Source of the DNA: Desulfobacterales bacterium | Lineage (GTDB): Bacteria > Desulfobacterota > DSM-4660 > Desulfatiglandales > B25-G16 | Reading direction: 5' to 3' | NCBI GenBank assembly: GCA_013375335.1 | Contig: JABXJZ010000073.1 | Coordinates: forward strand, 1-7,003 | Length of the DNA: 7,003 nt | Shown: in pieces, positions 1 through 5,503 of the stretch | Position numbering within the stretch: the stretch's first letter is position 1 | Layout of the letters: every line of letters starts with the position of its first letter | Notes under the pieces: model-generated | What the model was told of the DNA's origin: nothing | What the model saw: only the letters and a program-made list of their open reading frames with translations | The model's database searches: none | Made by a program: the position numbers and the translations under genes

Positions 1-219
1 AAAATTGTCTGGAGGTCCTATAACTGGTGTTCGGTTTTAGAGACCTGTAAAAGGGCGGGTTTCGACACAAGGAAGGTGTGTAAGAAGGGTTTGGAGAAAT
101 CGGTCCAGCTCATGATCGAGAAAATCAACTCAAGATTGAGATTCACACGTAACTATGAGAAAATCCGCCCATACGAAGAGTATTGTGAGGAAATCATCTT
201 CTTGAGTGAAAACGGATAA
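1..219 (+). CDS. C-terminal fragment, L-2-amino-thiazoline-4-carboxylic acid hydrolase-like protein
   Basis: An open frame enters at the left edge and ends at TAA 217-219, giving the last 72 residues of a protein whose start lies outside the window. Visible features are a Cys-rich stretch (WCSVLETCKRAG, residues 9-20), a second Cys in RKVCKKG, a helical segment ending in NSRLRFTRNYEKIRPYEEYC, and an acidic C-terminus. The order (CxxLxxCK, 'INxxLRFxRN', then an aromatic-rich stretch ending in YC-E-E) resembles the C-terminal half of the L-2-amino-thiazoline-4-carboxylic acid hydrolase-like family, some members of which are found in archaea; this family assignment is from memory of the pattern and is tentative. 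A V4R-type small-molecule-binding protein is the main alternative. A hairpin follows 10 bases after the stop. It converges with the gene ending at 262. Confidence 0.6.
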   Translation, partial: KIVWRSYNWCSVLETCKRAGFDTRKVCKKGLEKSVQLMIEKINSRLRFTRNYEKIRPYEEYCEEIIFLSENG

Positions 220-229
220 ACAAATGCGC

Positions 230-260
230 GCGCCTTCGAATTTGATGGAGTTGAAGGTGC
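230..260 (+). terminator. Possible 3'-end hairpin between convergent genes
   Basis: Bases 230-239 can pair with 251-260 (about 10 bp, with two G-U pairs) around an 11-base loop. The wobble pairs are G-U only in the plus-strand RNA (they become C-A in the minus strand), so the fold favours the transcript of the gene ending at 219. There is no long U-tract after it, and hairpin terminators are not the main archaeal mechanism, so it may be an RNA-stability element rather than a terminator. Confidence 0.3.
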
Positions 261-261
261 C

Positions 262-1407
262 TTAATTAACTTCATATTCATAAATTGTGCCCCGTTCGAG
301 GAATTTCCGAGCGATTTCTATGAACTTAGAGATATTTTCCTCGACGCATTGCCACGCCCAATCTCTAGCATCAACCGAAGGATTCTCAAGAAACTCCCTC
401 CAGTGTTCGTGAAACCACTTCGTGAATCTATAGCTCTCAGCGTAGAGAGTGCCCTCCTCTCCCCTTCGACGTGGCTTGGGCAACTCAATTGGGGTCTCGT
501 CTCCTGTCCAGGGGAAACCGATGAACGCATGGCCGTATCCCTCACTCAGTGCTGTGCTGGCGCCATCAACGCCCTCTAGAAGCACCCGATCCGGGTCTGG
601 GCAATCGGCAAGGAGATGACTTCCAGATTCTTCGAGGCTCTCTCTCAACAGTTCTGCGAGTTCGCATCGCTTCTCCTCGGTGAACGGGTTTTCGAGTATC
701 CAGTGCGACGCCTCGTCTGAAATAACTTGAATTACGACCTCAGGGGTTGCCACCTCAGGTGGGTCGCTCCACCCGACGATCCATCTTTTTCCACCCCATC
801 GTCTGGCAGAGCAGTTCGGGTACTTGTTGTCGACGATGTAATATTCGACCTCTCTCAAGCCTATGTTCCCCCTAAGAACGCTCTCGACCCTATCTATTGG
901 GTCGTGAAGGGCGTCGATGGCCCGCTGCAGACCCTCGGCAAGGAGCGTGAGCTCGTATTCCCTCCTCGACTCCCAATGAGTGACATAGAGCCTGGCTACC
1001 TTACGTACAACCTCTATAGATTTGAGCGAGGATTCTAGGAGGTCATCTTCTACGCACTCGGCCTCGTGTGCTTTCTGAACGACTCTTCTCCACCCGTCGA
1101 GGACATCTTCAAAGGAGCTCAGGTTCTCGGCAAGGTAGTATCCGAACATGAGTCCCTGCCTATCACGCTCGGTCAGAATGGGTGGGCTCAAATTTCGGAT
1201 TTTTTGTTCGATCCTACCCATGCGGGCATACAGCTTACTCATATGAACAACTTCATCGTCTGACAATTCCTTTGTGAGAATCCTCCTGCAAACCATGTCT
1301 ACCGAGAAATTCTCCTTTTCAAGATCATGAACTGACCTCTCAACTATCGCAACGACATTCTCGCCGAATGTATGCTTAATCCTAATAGAGCCTCGCACCC
1401 CCGTCAC
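262..1407 (-). CDS. Uncharacterised 381-aa protein with a degenerate metallopeptidase-like (DExxH) motif
   Basis: I do not recognise this as a named family. The first ~180 residues are charged and mostly helical. A strand-rich part follows (VEYYIVD at 187-193, RWIVGW at 208-213), then a helix carrying D231-E232-A-S-H235-W, and further on S288-E289-G-Y-G-H293. Edge strand, then a helix with xExxH, then a downstream E in an EGxG context is the gluzincin metallopeptidase layout, but the first zinc-binding His of HExxH is Asp. The Asp codon is GAC (bases 715-717), one base from the His codon CAC. Asp can itself bind zinc, so either an altered metal site or an inactive relative is possible. The C-terminus is again helical (320-372). 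The GTG start is supported by an in-frame TAG immediately upstream and by an SD-like GGATGTGA about 10 bases before it. No signal peptide or membrane segment is seen, so it is probably cytoplasmic. It is divergent from the methyltransferase at 1499. Confidence 0.8.
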   Translation of the reverse strand: MTGVRGSIRIKHTFGENVVAIVERSVHDLEKENFSVDMVCRRILTKELSDDEVVHMSKLYARMGRIEQKIRNLSPPILTERDRQGLMFGYYLAENLSSFEDVLDGWRRVVQKAHEAECVEDDLLESSLKSIEVVRKVARLYVTHWESRREYELTLLAEGLQRAIDALHDPIDRVESVLRGNIGLREVEYYIVDNKYPNCSARRWGGKRWIVGWSDPPEVATPEVVIQVISDEASHWILENPFTEEKRCELAELLRESLEESGSHLLADCPDPDRVLLEGVDGASTALSEGYGHAFIGFPWTGDETPIELPKPRRRGEEGTLYAESYRFTKWFHEHWREFLENPSVDARDWAWQCVEENISKFIEIARKFLERGTIYEYEVN

Positions 1408-1498
1408 CTATCAGTCACATCCATTACCAGTTAAGTGCACATCTATTATGATATTGTAAAGTGTAAATAACGATTTTTAAAGGTGGATCTATTGATAA
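1408..1498. promoter_or_regulatory. Divergent promoter region
   Basis: This 91-base spacer separates two genes read away from each other. On the plus strand it has two TATA candidates: TAAATAA (1464-1470), which would start RNA near 1493-1496, and TTTTTAAA (1474-1481), which would start RNA near 1503-1505. The second would place the start after the ATG at 1499 and favour the ATG at 1514. GGTGG at 1482-1486 is SD-like, but lies 12 bases before 1499. On the minus strand GGATGTGA lies just before the GTG at 1407, with an AT-rich, weaker TATA-like stretch near 1446-1456. Confidence 0.5.
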
Positions 1499-2326
1499 AT
1501 GCTTGGCTTGGCCATGAATGGAGTAGAATCGTATTATGATGAGAGGGCTCTCGAATACGATACGGTATTTGAAGCCCTTTTCTTCCGAATCTATGATTTT
1601 GTAACCTGGAAGCATATTGAACCATATCTACCGCGCTTCCCGGGTGCCCGCGTCCTGGACGCTGCAGGGGGGACAGGCAGATGGTCTATCCGGATGGCGA
1701 GGGCGGGGTGCAATGTGACACTTCTAGACGTCTCCGAAGAGATGCTCAACGTCGCGAGGGAGAAAGTGAAAAAGGAGAGCCTCGAGCATCTCATATCTAT
1801 AGAGAAAGGGGACATCAGGAAGCTGGACTATGAAGACGAGACCTTTGACATGGCCCTGTGCGAGCATGCGGTCTTCCTATTGGAGAGGCCTGAGGAGGCC
1901 ATCAAGGAATTCAAGAGGGTCCTGAAAAATGTGGGAGTGCTGATCGTATCTGCTCAGAACCGCTATGTGCATACCATATGTCAATTACCTTGCGACGAGT
2001 CCCTGTCGTCCGATAAACTTGAGAAGGTCCTGAGTACATTGTTGCGTAAAAGGTATAATGTCATGGATAGGGAACGCAAGGTTAGGATCCATACGTTGAC
2101 TCCCGGGGAGTTCAGGAGTCTGCTTGAGGGGAATGGATTTAAGGTCATCAAGATGATAGGCAAAGGGATAACAATGCCCATACGTGTTTCAAATAAGATA
2201 TCTATGAGGAGGGAGTACCCTGAAGAGCTATTTGAAAAACTACTTCAATTAGAACTGAATATTTGCGAAGAACCTGATTCGTTAGCGTTAGCGGGGCATA
2301 TGCAGGCGATAGCGAATAAGTTATGA
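1499..2326 (+). CDS. Class I SAM-dependent methyltransferase
   Basis: A 275-residue Rossmann-fold methyltransferase that should move a methyl group from S-adenosylmethionine to an unknown acceptor in the cytoplasm. The YYDERALEYD segment (12-21) is the usual lead-in helix. Motif I is VLDAAGGTGRW (52-62), with A-A-G-G where many members have L-G-C-G. The ribose-binding acid is D77 (LLDVS), D105 lies in KGDIR, and motif IV is around F116-D117-M-A-L. ALCEHAVFLL and the EFKRVLKNVG helix-strand complete the core. The end, AGHMQAIANK (265-274), is typical of archaeal small-molecule methyltransferases. The start is ambiguous: ATG 1499 gives the longest frame, while ATG 1514 (MNGVES) is equally good and suits the nearer TATA box. 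A 7-bp hairpin surrounds the stop codon. The substrate cannot be read from the sequence, and no partner gene is close enough to suggest one. Confidence 0.9.
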   Translation: MLGLAMNGVESYYDERALEYDTVFEALFFRIYDFVTWKHIEPYLPRFPGARVLDAAGGTGRWSIRMARAGCNVTLLDVSEEMLNVAREKVKKESLEHLISIEKGDIRKLDYEDETFDMALCEHAVFLLERPEEAIKEFKRVLKNVGVLIVSAQNRYVHTICQLPCDESLSSDKLEKVLSTLLRKRYNVMDRERKVRIHTLTPGEFRSLLEGNGFKVIKMIGKGITMPIRVSNKISMRREYPEELFEKLLQLELNICEEPDSLALAGHMQAIANKL

Positions 2327-2335
2327 TCCTTATTC
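2314..2335 (+). terminator. Hairpin with the methyltransferase stop codon in its loop
   Basis: GAATAAG (2314-2320) and CTTATTC (2329-2335) are perfect 7-base inverted arms around an 8-base loop that contains the TGA stop. Only weakly U-rich sequence follows. It could mark the 3' end of the transcript; confidence is low because the stem is AU-rich. Confidence 0.25.
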
Positions 2336-2352
2336 ATATATAAGCACGGACA

Positions 2353-2360
2353 TTTTATAA
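2353..2360 (+). promoter_or_regulatory. Orphan TATA-like box
   Basis: TTTTATAA resembles an archaeal TATA box and would start RNA near 2383, but the next gene starts 250 bases further on behind its own promoter. It could drive a short non-coding RNA or a long leader, or be chance in AT-rich sequence. Confidence 0.25.
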
Positions 2361-2505
2361 CCAGCCGTCAAACGATGTGTATTCCTTAGCCAGTTCCAGA
2401 ACCCTCGAAGTATCTTGATGCTTGAAGATTCTGTAACGAATCATAGTCTGAATATACGTGATGATTCTTAAACTGATAAACGACGCGTTTTTTCTGTCTT
2501 TGGTA

Positions 2506-2570
2506 AATTCCAGGCAAGGGTCGCTTATGAAAGGTCAATTACGCTGCACCTTTCAATCTAGTCTGGAATT
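2506..2570 (+). ncRNA. Candidate structured RNA or long imperfect hairpin
   Basis: An outer stem (2506-2515 with 2561-2570, 10 bp, one G-U pair) encloses an inner perfect stem (2528-2535 with 2548-2555, arms TGAAAGGT/ACCTTTCA) topped by a 12-base loop. An internal loop of 12 and 5 bases separates the stems. The single G-U is a G-U only in plus-strand RNA. It ends 6 bases before the operator palindrome. It may be a small RNA, the 3' end of one started near 2383, or a DNA cruciform-type protein site. No known family was recognised. Confidence 0.3.
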
Positions 2571-2575
2571 AAGTT

Positions 2576-2591
2576 GTAACAATATTGTTAC
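2576..2591. promoter_or_regulatory. 16-bp perfect palindrome, probable operator of the 2631 operon
   Basis: GTAACAATATTGTTAC equals its own reverse complement. It sits 7 bases before the TATA box at 2599-2607, over the BRE/transcription-factor-B area, where a bound dimeric repressor would block initiation (or an activator could recruit the basal factors). Its half-sites GTAAC and GTTAC start 11 bases apart, the same geometry as the operator in front of the ArsR-like gene at 6570. A third half-site-like GTAAA follows at 2592. Confidence 0.6.
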
Positions 2592-2598
2592 GTAAATG

Positions 2599-2607
2599 TT
2601 ATATAAT
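2599..2607 (+). promoter_or_regulatory. TATA box of the 2631-4630 operon
   Basis: TTATATAAT, centred at 2603, is a strong archaeal TATA match. At the usual 26-28 base distance RNA would begin at about 2629-2631, which coincides with the GTG start codon. The mRNA is therefore probably leaderless or nearly so, and no SD sequence is present, as expected. Confidence 0.7.
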
Positions 2608-2630
2608 CTTTTAATAAAATTAAACATTGT

Positions 2631-3773
2631 GTGTCTATGTCGCTCTGGAAGGAACTCGACGAGATAAAACCGGGCGAGATCCGTATCTACGCCGGAGGCG
2701 GCCCTGGGGCTATCGAGGAATATGTCGATTTCTCGGAGATGGAGGTAGAAGCCCGCGAGGCGATCGAGACTTACATTGGCACAGCTCTGAACCACGTCAC
2801 CAAGGAGCAGGAGCTGAGCGTCTGCGACGCCATACTGAAGTACCTGATGATTAGCTTCGGAGACCTCGAAATGTGTACGGAGAACGTGATCTCCTCAAGG
2901 CTGGGCATACCGAGGTCGAGGCTGAGGAGGCTGCTCGCATTCATGGAGTGGAACGAGATCATCCAGTCGGTTCCCATAGGCAAGGCAAGCCCGTACATAC
3001 TACACAACATATCGAAGGCTCTGTCAGAAGGCTACTTGAGGCTCTCACCTTCGGAGGGAGAGAAACTCACCAAGATCTACGAGCACATGGGCCATGCGAT
3101 CCACTACCCTGACCCCAAGGCCGTCATTTTCTCAGCCCTGCAGGGAACCATTCCGGAACCATTGATTTTAAAGAAAAGTAGATACTGGGCGATGAGAAAC
3201 CTGAGGCCGGAGAAGATAGAGCAAATAAAGTGTCCCTTCTTCCCGGGTGCCGTCACTTCGTTCCGAACAGTCCCCAACGACTACCGCACCCTTAGAAAGT
3301 TTTTAAACGGCCCAGGGAACGCCGGCATCCTCACAGATATTTTGCTGGAATTGGACGTCCCTGAAGAAGTCACCGAGGAGGATCTCATGGAGGCTTCGAA
3401 GAAAGTGATTGAGAAATACCTTAGGCTCGTCATGGCTACGATGAAGCCGCTCCACGACGTAGTAAAAGCGGGTAGACCTTATCGAACGCATAAGGCATCA
3501 ATGAAGCAGGAACTGCTCTCGGGAGACAACGTCGCGACTTTCTTCTATGGGGATGTTCTGCTCGACAAACGGGTCTTCGATCCGGAACACGGCCTAGTAA
3601 ATCTCCATACCGAGCACCCGAATGAGAGCCACATAATCCTGGTTTCGAATATATTGAGAGCCACTTTACGCATATCGAGGCACGTAAACGTGGATGACCG
3701 CTACATCAGAGAAGCTGAGGATATACTGAACGTATTAGAATCAGCGTCGCAAGAAGGGACGAGAACAAAATGA
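2631..3773 (+). CDS. Uncharacterised 380-aa protein with a winged-helix-like segment
   Basis: I do not recognise this family. Residues ~62-125 look like a winged helix-turn-helix: a helix (SVCDAILKYLMISFGDL), a short helix (ENVISSRLG), a basic recognition-type helix (IPRSRLRRLLAFMEW) and a wing-like strand pair (EIIQSVPIGKASPYIL). This is the only DNA-binding hint. The middle has CPFFPGAVTSFRTVPNDYRTLRKF (201-224), with a single Cys, and LNGPGN; later come a helix (EEDLMEASKKVIEKYLRLVMATM) and FFYGDVLLDKRVFDPEHG (304-321). The C-terminus is helical. No enzyme motif, signal peptide or membrane segment is seen. The start is GTG 2631 or ATG 2637 (GTG-TCT-ATG); both suit the TATA box. The stop overlaps the next ATG by the ATGA arrangement, so it is translated together with the zinc-ribbon methyltransferase, and the two probably share a task. 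Sampled 60-base stretches (2641-2700, 2881-2940) have 36 G/C each. Confidence 0.85.
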   Translation: MSMSLWKELDEIKPGEIRIYAGGGPGAIEEYVDFSEMEVEAREAIETYIGTALNHVTKEQELSVCDAILKYLMISFGDLEMCTENVISSRLGIPRSRLRRLLAFMEWNEIIQSVPIGKASPYILHNISKALSEGYLRLSPSEGEKLTKIYEHMGHAIHYPDPKAVIFSALQGTIPEPLILKKSRYWAMRNLRPEKIEQIKCPFFPGAVTSFRTVPNDYRTLRKFLNGPGNAGILTDILLELDVPEEVTEEDLMEASKKVIEKYLRLVMATMKPLHDVVKAGRPYRTHKASMKQELLSGDNVATFFYGDVLLDKRVFDPEHGLVNLHTEHPNESHIILVSNILRATLRISRHVNVDDRYIREAEDILNVLESASQEGTRTK

Positions 3774-4630
3774 AAGACACGCGCCTATCTAAGATCCAGG
3801 ACATACTTAGATGCCCGAAGTGCCATGGAAAATTGGAAACAGATAGTACTGAATCATCACTTACCTGTCAGAGCGACCGATCACACAGCTATCCGATAAT
3901 AGATGGGATACCAAGCTTCGTTAAACGGGAAGAAGTCTCACCAGATGACGCATACTGGGTTTTCGATTACGACGAAACGGCTGAGGAATACGACGAAGGT
4001 GTGAAACTTTACGACGAGTGGCTCGGCGTCGACCTTATGAAGGAGTTTAAAAAGGCCATAGAGGACGTTCCCGTCAAGCATTCTTCCCGTGTCCTCGACA
4101 TGTCGACGGGCACAGGGAACATTATCTTCGGACTCAGGGAGCTTCATCAAGAGACCGACTGCATATTCGTCGGGGTCGATCTATCGATTGGTATGTTGCG
4201 CGTTGCTCAGCGGAAGTTCTTGGAAGCACAAATTACAGTGCCACTACTCCACACCCAGGTAATGCAACTACCGTTTGATGACAACTCCTTCGATGTATTG
4301 ACCCACTCTGGAGGGATAAACACCTTCAGCGACATCCCCGCAACCCTTAAGGAATGGGTAAGAGTGCTAAAGCCAGACGGGTTTCTATGGATTGGAGATG
4401 AAGGAATCTCGCCAGCCTTGAGGAAGACGCGGAGGGGGGCTGAAATCATGAATAAGAACAAGCTGTTCGGGTTGCAGCCACCTCTGAGGCACCTCCCGCC
4501 AAAGTTGAAGAACATCAATCTGCGATGGTTGGCGAGAGACACCTTCTACAAGATAACGTGTCAGAAGCTATCCGAGGAAGAATTGAGAGAAGTACAACCG
4601 CTAAAGGTTTGGTTTAATGCAGAGATGTAA
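3770..4630 (+). CDS. Zinc-ribbon class I SAM-dependent methyltransferase
   Basis: A 286-residue cytoplasmic enzyme. Residues 8-50 form a Trm112/RlmA-type zinc ribbon: C15-P-K-C18, then C33, followed by the YPIIDGIPSF hallmark (41-50). The usual fourth Cys is absent (D36 occupies its place), but H39 could serve, giving a CCCH site as in the rRNA methyltransferase RlmA, which uses Cys-x3-His. The Rossmann domain shows motif I as VLDMSTGTGN (108-117), ribose acid D137 (VGVDLS), LPFDDNSFDVL (167-177) as motif IV and the EWVRVLKPDG turn (195-204). UbiE/Methyltransf_11-type small-molecule enzymes share this architecture, so the substrate is open. The ATG overlaps the TGA of the preceding gene (ATGA at 3770-3773), a translational-coupling arrangement; only a poor SD (AAGGGA) precedes it. 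It converges with the gene ending at 4646, with 15 bases between. Confidence 0.9.
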   Translation: MKDTRLSKIQDILRCPKCHGKLETDSTESSLTCQSDRSHSYPIIDGIPSFVKREEVSPDDAYWVFDYDETAEEYDEGVKLYDEWLGVDLMKEFKKAIEDVPVKHSSRVLDMSTGTGNIIFGLRELHQETDCIFVGVDLSIGMLRVAQRKFLEAQITVPLLHTQVMQLPFDDNSFDVLTHSGGINTFSDIPATLKEWVRVLKPDGFLWIGDEGISPALRKTRRGAEIMNKNKLFGLQPPLRHLPPKLKNINLRWLARDTFYKITCQKLSEEELREVQPLKVWFNAEM

Positions 4631-4645
4631 AATTTTGCACACATA

Positions 4646-5422
4646 TTATTGTCCAATTAATTTTGCTATGGCAAACACCCTGAATGTATCCTCTATAGGT
4701 TCCTCTTTTCCAGCATATCCAACCAACATATGGAGAACGTCAAAACCTTCATCTTTTAGAATACTCTTCATCTCATTTAGCGAGTAGACCCTAATTCTGT
4801 GCAGCTCCTCAAACTCATCTATCAGCCTTTCTTGCTCAAGGACCACAAACGCGAATCGAATATCTAAGACCCCTTCATTCGCATCATAGTTTGATTCGGA
4901 GAACCTGTACACTCTAATATCCTCCTTTTCTCGTTTATCCCAACTTCGATAAGGAGCAGGCTTTAGTCCATCAACATTCCAGAACTCGAATAGAAACAGA
5001 CCATTGGGCTTTATCACGTTACGCAGACCCTTGAATAGACTTTTCAAATCTTCGTCGGACAATACATAGCCGAGACTACCGAACATGCAGATTGCACAGT
5101 CAAAGCCATTGGTAAGTTGCAGTTCTCTCATGTCTTGGACGGTAAATTCAATCTCAAACCCAGAGTTTCGTGCCTTTTCTCGGGATAGCTCTATCATCGT
5201 AGTGGAGGAATCAATGCCGACGACTTTAAACCCCTTCTTGGCCAGAATAACATCGTGGGAACCTGTTCCGCATCCCAGATCAAGGATGCCTTCAGCCTTC
5301 CCTTCATAATATCTTTGAAACATGTTTATCAGAAAATCGCATTCCTGATCATAATCATATCTTTGATATATGACATCGTAATAACTAGCAAATTTACTGA
5401 AGGATTTTTCTAGTAAAGCCAT
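4646..5422 (-). CDS. Class I SAM-dependent methyltransferase (N-methyltransferase-like)
   Basis: A 258-residue Rossmann-fold methyltransferase. The lead-in is FASYYDVIYQRYDYDQECDFL (11-31), motif I is ILDLGCGTGSH (46-56), the ribose acid is D71 (VGIDSS), D97 lies in VQDMREL, and motif IV is FDCAICMFGSLGYV (107-120), followed by IKPNGLFLFEFWNVDGL (137-153). The FGSLGYVLSDEDL and FEFWN signatures and the long antiparallel insertion (about 168-215) resemble sugar and amino-acid N-methyltransferases of the TylM1/DesVI and glycine/sarcosine type; that points to a small-molecule amine acceptor but does not prove it. The start ATG 5420-5422 has no SD; the AT-rich stretch at 5446-5458 is a weak minus-strand TATA candidate. 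It lies 81 bases after the peptidase-like gene on the same strand, and a hairpin separates them. Codon use is more AT-rich than in the 2631-4630 operon (16 of 60 G/C at 5341-5400; 21 of 60 at 4741-4800), suggesting separate origin. Confidence 0.92.
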   Translation of the reverse strand: MALLEKSFSKFASYYDVIYQRYDYDQECDFLINMFQRYYEGKAEGILDLGCGTGSHDVILAKKGFKVVGIDSSTTMIELSREKARNSGFEIEFTVQDMRELQLTNGFDCAICMFGSLGYVLSDEDLKSLFKGLRNVIKPNGLFLFEFWNVDGLKPAPYRSWDKREKEDIRVYRFSESNYDANEGVLDIRFAFVVLEQERLIDEFEELHRIRVYSLNEMKSILKDEGFDVLHMLVGYAGKEEPIEDTFRVFAIAKLIGQ

Positions 5423-5467
5423 CGTATTCCACTATTAATTCATCTACAATTAAGTAATTCAAATTTT

Positions 5468-5498
5468 AGGCGCGCTCGAATTACATCATTGCACGCCT
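5468..5498 (-). terminator. GC-rich hairpin after the peptidase-like gene
   Basis: Read on the minus strand, 5498-5491 (AGGCGTGC) pairs with 5475-5468 (GCGCGCCT): eight pairs with one U-G, around a 15-base loop, beginning 5 bases after the TGA at 5504-5506. The odd pair is allowed only in the minus-strand RNA (it is C-A on the other strand), which supports an RNA-level role at the 3' end of the peptidase transcript. The sequence after it is A-rich and not a U-tract. Confidence 0.4.
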
Positions 5499-5503
5499 TG
5501 TCG

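Larger units (their letters stand above)
2327..2630. other. 304-base intergenic region rich in inverted repeats
   Basis: No convincing coding frame is present. It holds, in order: a TATA-like TTTTATAA (2353-2360); inverted arms GAATCAT/ATGATTC (2438-2444 / 2461-2467); a T-run (2489-2494); a nested hairpin (2506-2570); a 16-bp perfect palindrome (2576-2591); and the TATA box of the next gene (2599-2607). The density of symmetry is higher than in the other spacers of this window and suggests regulation or a small structured RNA. Confidence 0.6.

Noticed and set aside
349..1263. Plus-strand open frames opposite the 381-aa gene (349-579, 727-1038, 1066-1263)
   Set aside because: They lie wholly antisense to a long frame with coherent protein features, have no SD or TATA signal, and read as low-complexity shadows.
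2448..2476. C/D-box guide RNA: CTGA (2448-2451), GTGATGA (2458-2464), CTGA (2473-2476)
   Set aside because: D'-to-C' spacing is right for archaea, but the C'-to-D distance is only 8 bases and the upstream C box (near 2415-2421) is degenerate and 26 bases away, so no proper guide geometry exists.
2527..2595. 22-codon frame starting ATG 2527
   Set aside because: It is made of the inverted-repeat arms and operator palindrome, has only a poor SD, and ends just before the next gene's TATA box; probably chance.
4207..4542. Minus-strand 111-codon frame inside the zinc-ribbon methyltransferase
   Set aside because: Antisense to the motif IV region of a clear enzyme; no start signals and no recognisable protein features.
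5480..5486. Extra ATTACAT half-site near the start of the 4646-5422 gene
   Set aside because: Single copy without a partner at the 11-base spacing and partly inside the hairpin loop; a 7-mer in AT-rich spacer is expected by chance.
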